Positions 25,701 to 37,024 of a stretch of 64,000 nt of DNA are shown in pieces; positions within the stretch are counted from its first letter, which is position 1, and each line of letters opens with the position of its first letter. The stretch is from Onchocerca lupi (lineage: Eukaryota > Nematoda > Chromadorea > Rhabditida > Onchocercidae). A model generated the notes under the pieces. The model had not been told where the DNA came from, did not search any database, and saw only the letters and a program-made list of their open reading frames with translations. A program made the translations under genes and the position numbers. The stretch lies in the NCBI GenBank assembly GCA_028564675.1, contig JAOVVO010000210.1, positions 50,572 to 114,571 of the forward strand. The letters are read 5' to 3'.

Positions 25701-26920
25701 TATCTAAGAAATACTTATCCACCTTAGCCAATGTTTATTTTTATGCAATGTACAGTAATGAATGGTGAGAGATCTTAATTCATTACGTGCAACTAATCAT
25801 TTTCAAATTTATCCGCAAATCTACCCTTTTTTTCTAAAAAAGGGATGAGGGTGTGAAATTTCTGACTAAAGTAGCCCAGTTTAGGCTCTCTACCTACTTG
25901 ATTCACTAGATGAAGTTAGCACAGGTATCGCCATCAACTTTACGATCAGAACTTATGCCACCGCAAAATAGAAGATGTTCGATAGAAATATGCAAATATA
26001 CGGTATTTCTCCTGCGTGCAAACGACGATGACTGCAATGTGAGAAGGATTCAGAATTGTATGCATGATAGATGGGTGAGATGGCGAGTTACTAAGATGAC
26101 ATGTTGAGCTTGTTAATTAGGAATTATGTGGCTTCGGAGTCTGTTCAAGCAGTAGCTCCTCTTTCAACCTTGGGATAACTTTCTGCCGACAAAATTGTAC
26201 ATAAGACTGTTAAGATGACATTAAGTGCAGTGCAAGTCGTGCCAATCGACCTGCGTTCTCTTCTCTGTTTTACGTCCAAGTTATAAGTTATATATACGTA
26301 TGTGTTGTATTTTTCAGTTCCAGCTTTAACAGCTCCTCAACACAGTGAGTTTCATGGCTGATGAAATAACATGAAAGCAAATCTGCTGGTTATCGCTCTA
26401 CATTATGTTTTTATCGAACAAGGTTATTTATTATTCCTGCTAAGAGATTCCGTGGGTTTAACTTATTTTAATCGTATTGTGAGGACTGGAATGGGAAATG
26501 CAACCGTTCATTAATTATTCGTATTTTAGTTCCTTCTGAATTCGTTCCGTTTTATCTATATCTTACTTCAAGAGAACGAAATTTCACACTATAGTAGTTT
26601 GGGAGAGCAAAACAAAACATGATTTTATTGCATCAAAAGCAAAGTGCTTATTCAGAATAATCAGAAATATAAGTATATCAGGTGATCATTTTTATGCTGT
26701 TTTAGCAGTATTAACGAAAGTCCCACTATTAGCTCGACAACGGAAAACTATCACACAACTAACACTGGACATTGACGAAACTATGATTACATCAGCGACG
26801 GAAATCGTTTCTGATATTGATGAATCGTTTCCTGTTCTCATCGCATTGGATGTTGGCAAAGTTCGAAATTATTGTATTTCTGGAAATCAGTTAGAGGAAG
26901 GGCGTAATTTATGTAGTTAA
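16706..26920 (+). CDS. Uncharacterised TPR protein
   Basis: A large predicted soluble protein with tetratricopeptide-like helices, likely a protein-protein scaffold; I do not recognise the family. Well-supported exons: 16706-16736 (ATG), 16928-17179, 17979-18214, 18440-18569, 20228-20381, 20610-20740, 21078-21274, 21736-21898, 22113-22210, 22310-22451, 23568-23607, about 23719-23873, 23924-24070, 24937-24999, 26318-26344 and 26706-26920 (stop TAA 26918). The N-terminus is very Lys-rich (KKGKKHHKKIKK). Exon 3 holds a clear TPR (HRKGDQKFLEQDYRGAY) and exon 4 a second (KDPTNAFWYKRRATL). Another TPR-like stretch is at about 22380-22450. Phases do not close at three places: between 18569 and 20228 (an exon within 19624-19766 is likely), between 21274 and 21736, and between 23607 and 23719. 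It may therefore be two genes: an in-frame stop at 21322 would end the first. Reading through at 24999 gives an alternative stop at 25005-25007. Confidence 0.6.
17705..17844. repeat. Tandem 70-bp duplication
   Basis: Two directly adjacent copies (17705-17774 and 17775-17844) differ at a single base. Each holds internal repeats of TTTAGCACAGTAT. It is inside the TPR gene intron 17180-17978. The near identity points to a recent duplication. Confidence 0.95.
20112..20162 (+). repeat. Polypurine (GA-rich) tract
   Basis: About 50 nt are almost purely purine, located in the intron 65 nt before the TPR exon at 20228. This is low-complexity DNA with no other signal. Confidence 0.85.
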
Positions 26921-26976
26921 ACCATTCATCTGCGCGGTGATATCTAAAATTTGATATTGCTCTGTGGCAATCAATC

Positions 26977-27034
26977 ATGTATGTGATGTCGCTTCTTATG
27001 TTTGTGACATTTGCATCAGCTATTTTGATAACTA
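26977..27034 (+). other. Candidate signal-peptide exon of the LRP gene
   Basis: An ATG ORF encodes a short hydrophobic leader ending in an Ala-x-Ala-like site (FASA), then a GTTAAT donor at 27035, phase 1. It fits the 27318 region only if the acceptor AAG at about 27295 is used rather than the stronger GCTGCAG at 27317. It overlaps the expected 3' UTR of the TPR gene, including an AATAAA at 27038. The alternative is an ATG at 27333 without a leader. Confidence 0.35.
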
Positions 27035-30000
27035 GTTAATAAAGAGGAAGTTTGAAGTGTTAATTATCATTCCATATTTTAATGCTCTGTATATATATAT
27101 TCTAGAATTTGACAAAAATTTCTCTTTATATTAGTTAAAACAGTGCAAGAAAAAAAAAAAATTCCATTTCACTTTATAGTACTTGCTGATTTGAGTGCAG
27201 TCTTATTACGTCACTAGTTTTCATAGTGAGGAATCACCATTTTTGGAAATATTTAATCTCGAGCTGCAAATATTGCAAATTAGTGTCGAACTGCAGCTAT
27301 AAGTAACTTCGCTGCAGAATATCTTGGCCTACATGGAAAGCTGGCTGCGGTCATCTAGTGGTAACATCCGCGTGATCGCTTTGGATGATAACAGCACAGT
27401 CCCTGCATATATACATCGCAATAGTGGTGTTGCCGAGGAAACAGTCACTTCGCTTGCTATCGATTGGGTAACTAACAAACTGTATGCATCTTTCTAAACT
27501 TTCCTTGTATTTGGTGTGTCTTCAAGTGGAAAAAGTAGTCTATCTGTTTTACGTTGTTATTGGTATTTTCCACAAAAGAAAATTGCGCATCAACAAGAAA
27601 AGATTTCAAAAATATTCTTCGCAAAAATCATGCCGAATATCTTTTTTTGAACTTTCTTGTTCCATTTCAAAGGCCAAGCCATATGGATGGATTTTCTTAG
27701 GATGTTATGTCGCAAGATAATCTAAATTTTTGTTATCATCTAATTGCTAATTTTTAAGTGGACACAAGTCTAAATTCATGTTTTAACTTGTTCAACTTTT
27801 AAAGAAATTTTTGAAAAATAAAAAGGCATAGACAGCTATTCCTTATAAAAAGTTATTTGTAAAGTATATTTTTTAGAAATCAACTTTATATGAAGAATAA
27901 TAGTAATAATAGATTTGTACGAAGAATAATAGTCACCATCAGAAAAATGGGGGTTATAAAAGTTGACATAACTGAAATGCGTTGGTAACAGTTATACATG
28001 TATTAAAAAGCTTTTGTTAAGCAGTGAATGCAATTTTTTTTTTTTTTTTTGTAGAAACATTTTTAAGATACGTCGGTGTTGAAACAGCTAGTATACATAA
28101 TGCTGGACGCATTGAAGTATGTCCTTTGGATGGGCAGACTAGTTGTGCCATTGCATTGCATTCCAGCTTTGAAAATCAGAATTCTCGCGTTGATGCTCTT
28201 CATTCTCTTGTACTTGACCCAGTTGATGGGTAGTTTTTTCTTTTTTCTAATTCTCATTATATAACTTTTCAAAAAATCAACTTTGTGCCGAGAGATGCTA
28301 CATATTTAGTACCCTCGGTTCGTTTGAATTCCCACTGAATCAGTTTGTTTCGTTTTTAAATTCAGATTGGTTTCATTGTTGCTCAGATTTTTCATTTCTA
28401 CATTTCTGATTTGTTTAAAAGCTATATGTACTGGTTGAATCGTGTGCATAAACGTATTGAACGAGCATGGATGGACGGTCGACATCACGATCCTCACTGT
28501 TTTAAGGATGATACCTCTGATGTGATTGCTACATCTGCTTTTACGCTTGAACAGGTGAATTCTTTTTTCAGAATCTATGATTATAAATGTCCACAAGGAA
28601 ATACGTCTGGAATCACAATTAGTTGCTGTAGACAGGTCTTTTTAGCAACTAAGGAATAAACATGGTTAGTGTGATCATTTCAACATATCTGTTGATAGTA
28701 GGGCCATCTCATGCTGAGCGAGAAATATCATCTAATAAAAAAGGTTACGATTCCTTTGATTGAAGGGTGAAATTATTGAAGTTTTGCTCATTTATCAGAA
28801 TGCCTGCAGTTAGAGATAACGATAGTGCGGTCTCAAGTTTTTTTCTTTCTTCTGAAGAAGTTTCAAATATTTCAAGGCAAGTCGAATGCTGTATTATGTT
28901 CGTACTCGGACATCACTGGATGACTCACAAATATGGAGCTGTTCATTATATGATCGTGAATCGTGCCGAGCAATTGTCAATAAAGTCAATGCATTTTACC
29001 TCGATGTTTTCAGTGTAGGTAGTTGGTTCAAAAATCTTATATAAAAATCGTTCCAATCTTATATAAAAATCTTTGGTTATAAAATCATATGGTCACAGAT
29101 CATATAGATTTCTGTAATGAGAATCTTTCCTGCCAATACGTTAGAGCTGTAAAGTTTTAATCTTTTCTATGTTTTCATTTTAATAAAAAGATAGTTAAGG
29201 ATCATTTGATATGGACATCAGTGACAAATCAGAATTCCGGCATAACAATATGTGAGAAAGTGGACTGTGATCGTACTGCTCGTGAAGTGGTTAATTCAAG
29301 TGGTGTTGAAGCTCTGATTGTATCCGATAAACAGGTTCAGCCGTTGAGTAAGTTTCTATGCACTGCTTTCTAAATCGGTTCAATTCTTATATCTATTGTG
29401 AGACTGATTTGAAGTCCTTAGTGATGCTGGTATGAAAATATCATTGGACTCCAAAAAATTATATCAGCTCTGAAGATTATTCAGAAAATCTTTTTTTGTT
29501 TTATTTCAGGGCAGTCGTTAAATCCTTGTGGATCAAAGAATGGTGGCTGTTCACACATTTGTGTACTAATTCCTGGTGTACCGTGGCGATCTTGTCTCTG
29601 CCCGGTGGGAGTGCGTCTTCTTCAAGATCGCTTAACTTGTTCACCTAATGGTGACTGATAATTTTCAGTATTATTTATTCCTGAAACTCATTAAACCACT
29701 TGATAATAGTAGTATAGTTCGTGAGTGTATAACTTTCGAAATAATTTTGCAAATCTTGGTGGATAAAAATGGGCACTATGATCTGGTTCACATTTTTACT
29801 CAACATTAGAGTAATCTTAAAAATCTCAATTTTTTTAAGGGAATAATGAGATTATGTAGTTTCGTTCATTCTTTTTCAGATTTTTGCTTGCTTTGGATGG
29901 TCCCTTATAAAGCTGATGCAATTATATTAGGAAATATTTGAAATTGCTGATTTTAATTTCTATTGTTATTAAAATTTCAGGGATAGAACGTTTACTATAT

Positions 30001-33000
30001 GTGGCGACGACATCAGGCTTAATTTTTATTTCATTAGATACAGCACATCATACACCTTTACCATTTCCAACTGCAGCTTCTGAGATACGTCATGCTAAAG
30101 TTGTGCATATTGATTTTGACCCAGTTGACAAAAAATTATTCATGATTGACGGAGACATGGGTGTTATTCGTAGATGTAATCCAGATGGCACAGGAATGGA
30201 GGTTATTCCTTTATAAAATTGATGGAATTATTTTAGATGAAATTAATTTGAACAAATATATTTTGGATAAGGTCTTTTTTTTTTTTTTTTTAATTTTTTG
30301 CTGTTGCTAAAGAATGTTGATGTTCCTATTTCCAGATTTTTGTCGAAGACTCTGATAAGCTAGTTTCTGATGCTCTGGCTGTTGATTGGTTGAATCGTAA
30401 TTTATATTGGTTAGATAGTAATGTTGCTCAAATCAAGGTTTTTGATACACTTATTTTCTAGTAGCCGTTGTTTGTTGCTTTGAAAATTTTATGTAGCAAT
30501 TAGAAGAGGCTCAGTTATCGCCATCTTGAATCAGTCTATTCATTTTATTGTCATTTACTTTAGATTATCAATAATTTGAACTGAAAAACTATCAATTTCC
30601 TTACAGTTTGTTTGAAGTTTTGTACCATATTTCAACACTTTTGTGCTTTGGTGGATCTTGTCACTCTTACTTCATAAATTTTATAAGTCACCTTTGTTGG
30701 TAATTTACTTATTTTGACCGGTTTTAACTGTATTATGTTTAAAACTGTATGAAAAATGTTTTCATTTTTATTTAGATGCAAAGTTTATCTAGCAAAGGAC
30801 GGCAGATAGTTATATCGAACGGATTGAAACAGCCACGTGGTTTAGCTTTGGATCCTGATGGTGGCTACATGTTTTTTTCAGACTGGCACGAAAGCACAAG
30901 TCGTATCGAGAAAGCATGGCTAGATGGTTCACATAGGAGAGTTCTCGTATGTTTTTGTTCTGACTAGAAAATTTCGTTTTTTTCTTTATTTAGTGTTTCT
31001 GCTATGCATTAGCATCACAGATCATTTTATATAAAGAGCGACATAAATTTCTAGGTTTCATTGGAGAAAGATGCCTGGCCAAATGGAATTGTGGTTGATG
31101 CAAGACGTAAACGGTTATATTGGACAGAAGGAAGTCGATCATTCATCAAATCGGTAGCTCTTGATGGGAAGTTGGATGTTCAAGTTTTCTCAGAAAGTGT
31201 GAATCATCCTTATTCGCTTACTATATTAGGTCCTCCCATTGTGTTCATTTGTCTTTATTCAGAAATTTTTAGATCTTTGTTGTATAGACAAGATTTTAGC
31301 AGAAGGTAAGAAAGCTATAAAAGAAGTAGCAAAAATGATGCCTGACATTATTTTGGCCAAGATTTGATGAGGAATGATGGGGTTAGAGTTTTTGAACCTC
31401 CTTTTACATTACCGTAAGCAAAATGGTGTTTTATTATTTTATTTCCTGAAACATGGGATTTCCATGTTTTAGCCAAACATGAAAATCAAAATGTTGTATG
31501 AATGAAAAATATGGAATCTTTTCAATTCAGTTGAAAAACTAATTGAGAATCCAAGTTATGAAGATTTCAAATCCCAACTTCGCTTCTAATTGAAAGCATA
31601 TTCTATTGAATTCGTAAGTTTGTCACTTGTAGGTAACTCATTATACTGTAATTCGCTGTATGGTCGGAAGATATCAGTGTTTCGTGTACCTCGACATAAT
31701 GAATCTTTCTTTGGTGTACAGTTATCTGTAGTGTCTGATTCTGTTATCTTTGGTCAGATGGGTATACGAGCGGTTAGTCTGAATCGTATCCCAGAGGGTA
31801 TTTCTCCATGTCAGACAAATAATGGTGGATGTTCGCACATTTGTGTCAAGCTGTGAGTTTCTAAATTCGAATATAATTTAGAAACAGTACAGATTTAATA
31901 TAGATTTCGATGAAACACTTATTTTTATAATATTTCTTACCAAATAAAACATTACTGAAAGTTCTTTAAGGGACGATTTGGATAGATCTTAAATTTTGAG
32001 TTGGTTGAACTGCGTTATTTGCTTTAAATAGGTGAATAAATTAAAGGATTATTTTCGAAACAGTAAATGAATGATATGTTTTTTTGCAGACCAAATGGCA
32101 AAAGAAGCTGTGTTTGTCCGGTTGGCTATGAATTGCAAGTAGACAGGGCAACATGCATTATGCCCGCTGCATTTCTCATCTACACTCAAAGCATTACTGT
32201 GAACTCAGCTAACAGCATCATGAGAATTTCTTTGGGGGCTACTCCAACAAATAATCGTCGTATCAATATTGCTGATATGACATCAGCTCCAGTTAGCATC
32301 AATATCGACCAGGTAACTCATTCAGTTTTTTATGTATTATGAATAAGACCACTTTATTTCAATACGGTATCCATTTGACGCTGGCATGGCTGATCACCGA
32401 ATATACCCGTGTCCCGAAAGAAATTCACAATTGCAGTTATTGTGTTCAGTTTTTTCATTATTTTTAGTTCATTCCTTAATGCATTCATAAAGTTTTTCAT
32501 ATTATGCGTTTCATATCTATTCTTTAAATTATGTTAATTTTCTTTAGAATTCCCAAAGAATTTTTTGGTCATTAGAAGGACGTAGTCGTTCGATTCGTTC
32601 ACTGCTTCGTAGCGCTTTTTTTAACGGCTCTGGTTTGGAAACTGTGTATGAAGGAAATGCAGTGAATTATATTGCGGTGGACTGGATTACCTCAAATATT
32701 TATTGGTTAGCGAGTGATAATCTTTAAGAACGTAAAATATATTGATGTTAATATGGAAAAGGAATAGTTTTTCTTCGTGATTTTCTTCAATATTCATAGA
32801 AATCAAACATCTTTAATTGAATTTGGATGCTACCAGTTTTATTTTTTTTTTTTTTAAATTTTATTCATTGTACCATACAGACAACTGATTTACTTATATA
32901 AGAACTATAGAAATCTGGCATAACTGTCAAAATTTCCAATCGATTTGAGATTTCTTCTAAAAATTATTTCTGTTGAAAGCTGCTATTTGTGGCCGTTTTG

Positions 33001-36000
33001 CAGGCTAGATATCAAGTAAGAGGTGAAACTTCGAAAAAACAAAGTAAGAATAAGAAAATACCAGCTGTTTCGTTTTCATCATACATCTCCTCCTTATTCT
33101 TATCTGAGTCGTTTTAAGGTGTAATATGGAACAGCGTCGAATTGAAATGATTCGTGGAGATGGACGTCGCCATCGTACAATTGCATGGGAAAATATCGAT
33201 CCTCGGTATTTGGTTATCCATCCGCTCCAGCGATTTCTTGTCTTTGTTAATTATTATAACCGTCAGAAAATCACCATAAATGTAAGTACATTTTTTATTT
33301 CGTAATACTTCCCATTTTGTTCGATAAAAGGCGCTAAATTTTGTGCCATCATTTTTAATCTGCGAACTCTGTTTTCTGGGGTCGAAGTAGCTACCTTTTT
33401 AATTTACTTCATCTCTGTGGCATAATAAAATTTAGACGTGAATTTCACTTTGAAATTCGTATACAAAAACTTAAAAATATTCTTTTAAAAATGATTTGAG
33501 TAAGCCCATCTTTAGTTTCTTGTTTTGTATTTTATAAAGTATTACATAATTAGAAGATGCCTCTCCATGGCGAACAATCAGGAGGCCAAGTTATTGTTCA
33601 ACAGCTGGATACAGTTAATGCACTTACGATTGATTTTGATTCTGAATTGCTGGTATGGTCAGAACTGGACGAACGAGGAGGTGGAGTATCTGTTTCTGAC
33701 TTCAATGGTTTGTTTTTTTTCTACCCAGATAAAAATGTATTTTTTTTTTTTTTGGATTTTTGATTTATTAGCGAATCTGCTATCACATTTAATGATATGG
33801 ATTTAGTTTGAAGTGCTAAACCAATTCATTTCGTGTTTCAATAAAAACTGATATGATGTACGTCTCGTGATCTAAAAAATTCTTACGTTATCATCGACGG
33901 ACAGAGTATTCAGATAGAATTACTGTAGGAAACGAAAAATTTGCATAAGTCAGTCAAGTTATTAAGTTACAGTCAAGTTTCACACAGTTAAGTTGTATAC
34001 AGTTTAAATAATAGTAATAGATGTAATAGCTACCATTGTTTTGATCACTCTTATTATTATAACAAATTACAGTATGAATTGAAAGTGATATTACGATCTT
34101 TTGAACCGTGCCATCAGAAAATGAATTTTCCAGGGCAAAAAATCAAATCATTTGCAGGGAGAAGACGTGCTCGTTTAGTATATAGTGAACAGCTATTACC
34201 TGCTGCATTAACTGTTTATAATCGACAAATATACATTGCCAATATGAATAACAATACTATTGATCTGTATAATGGCGACACGTTAACAGTTTTACATAAT
34301 GATATTAGCCATGTTACTAATCTTGCTGTTGCACATTCACAAATTAATAAAGGTAGATGATTTCCGAATTATTAAGCAACTGTTTAGCCCTTATGATTCG
34401 ACTCAGCATTGCTGTTGATTATGTAATGACCAGAAAGAATTGTTGAAGAGGCCAACTTAGAAGTGTTTTAGCTATATCCAAAACTGTGTTTAATTATTGA
34501 CTATTGGCATGAATTAGGACTTGAACAGAGTAATGTGCATCGCACTGTAAAACCGTTTATATACTCTTTGGCTTGAAATATTAGTGACTTATGGATTACC
34601 TATCCTGTAAATTATTTAAGGCTGGAATGGTTGTGTTCAAAATAATGGTGGCTGTAGCGATATATGCGTGGCAGTTGGCGAAACTTTGTATAATGCGAGT
34701 GACAAATGTTTTTGTGAGGACCATTTTACATTTGATCCCGTTGGAGAAAAATGCTTGCGTAAATTATTTTCTTTTAAAATTTGTTTGCAAAAATTGATAT
34801 GCTGATAGATAATTCGAAAAATAGAATCATATTAAATATGGGTTGTTATTTTTCACATCTTTTATTTTAGCACCAAAACACTTTCTGTTGGTCGCCATTC
34901 GAGGTCGTTTCATACGTTTCAACCTGAGACAAGCGGTTACCGGTGACATATTCTGGAAAGATGTACGCCTTCATATCCTGAATTTTCTAAAAATCGAATT
35001 TTTAAAATTAACAGTTTAATATAATTTCAGGATCCTTATTCGATTTTGTCAGTGACAAGTGTTGGCACACCGGTTTCAGTAGGTGTTGATTTATTTTCTT
35101 CGAATCGCTTTATTTACTGGATTGATTCTAATGATGACAGAATTATTAAACGATCATCAGATTTATTTCATCCCACGGTATGTACTAATATCACATTTTC
35201 CACTTCCAAAATTACTAAAAGATTATAAATAATATTGAAAATTGAGTTTTTTGTAATTCATATTATTTTTGCATATCGGTAGTTATTTTTAGACACAGAC
35301 AATAACATTATCGAGACGTTCGAATTGTGCAATACTTTTCCATTTGGCAGTTGATGAAGTCGGTCGACAGTTATTTGTTTCATGTGCAGAACATGGACTG
35401 AGCCATGCATCATCCATTCATGTCTGGCGTATAAAGGTACTTCTTGTTTATATGTTGGTGTTTAGTTGTTATAACAAAATTATTTTGTTTTTCTTCAGAG
35501 TAATGATCATTTGGAATATATTGGCATCATTGTGTCAGGAAGAGAGTGTTCTCCAGTAACTAACCGATCTCCTTATCCTCGACAAATTGCTCTTTTTCCT
35601 AGGCTAAAGTACGTCGCTTTACGGTGCTTTCATCAAATTAGTGTATGCTTATGTTTTAACCTTTAAATTTTAGGTGCTTTTATTATTGATGATCAGTTAT
35701 TTCAGCTTCCTTTTTTACGTAGATGATGGTGGTTCCATTCCTCTGATTGTTCGGTGTTCGTTGAATGGTCGACAGTGCGTGCAGTGGGAAGCACCAAATC
35801 TAACACATATTGTGAAACTTCATGCTCACGAAATCAACGACCGTTTATACTACACGACAACAAACGGTTAGTTGTATACGTTCAGTATGTTACATGCTCC
35901 ACGAAAAAAGTTATTTTTGAAATCACGAAAATATAGCGAGATTGACTACTCTCTGAAGACTGTGTTCATTAGACTTATGATTTCGTATTTTATTATTCAG

Positions 36001-36984
36001 TAAAATATGTTTTAGGACAGCGGGGAATATTTTTTGTTAATCATTGAGAGATAGGAACTGAACAAACAGCAAACATCAAAAAAAAAAAAAGATACGTAAG
36101 TGAATTCCAGGTAAATTTAATCTGTTTTTAGGATTGTGGTCTCGAGATGTACATGTGTTTTCGGACGTACGTCATCACATCAAAGCGCGACCTTCGGATA
36201 TTGATATGGTTCCAATCAATGAGAAGAAATTGATAATTATTGCAAAAAATGAATCACAGTCAGAATTAATCTGTAGTTTAGTTACTTTGTGTTTCAAATA
36301 CATTACAGTCATTTTTTCCGGTTTTTGCAATTGCAGGTATAATGATCTATTGTTAGAATTGATAAATGATGTTCCTGCTATTTCTTTGGATAAATTGAAA
36401 TGGAGCACATCGTCGCCTGTCTCACTCAAACGTATTCTTGCATTGACAGTAGTTGGCAATATCGAAAGGCACTTTTATGTAAATTTAAATCATACTTGTG
36501 CAGTGTCACACTGTTCGCACTTATGTCGAGTTCCACGAGATTCCAGAAAACGTCATGAATGTCTTTGTCCGCTTGGATTTGGCTTGCAAGCTCCAAGGTC
36601 GGTGTTCTTTGTTTGGCTGAGGAATATATTTATGTTTATTTTTGCAACATTTCAAGACTAGAGCCATAATTTTAGTGAAACTTCTTGTTTCAAACATGCC
36701 TCGTGCCTACATTGGCAATTTAAATGTGACGATGGACAAGAATGCATACATGCAATGGCAAAATGTGATGGACGTCATGATTGCAGCGATGGTAGTGATG
36801 AATCTTCACACTGGTGTGACAATGTTGCCTTTGATAAATGGCCATGTGATAATAGGGAAGCGTCAATTGCTCGGACGCTAATTTGTAACGGTTATTATAT
36901 TTTTCCTATCAGTATGAAAATTTGATTGCTCCAATAATTTAACAATCATAAAACATGATTCACTCATTTCTGGTTTTTTTTTTC

Positions 36985-37024
<40 letters not shown>

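Noticed and set aside
26764..26790. DIDET motif resembling the DLDET signature of FCP1/SCP phosphatases
   Set aside because: Only the short motif fits; the following residues do not continue as the phosphatase domain, and the exon joins in phase to the TPR gene.
36272..36336. Apparent mini-intron in the LRP propeller 4 exon
   Set aside because: Donor and acceptor phases do not match, while reading straight through keeps the frame to the next supported junction.
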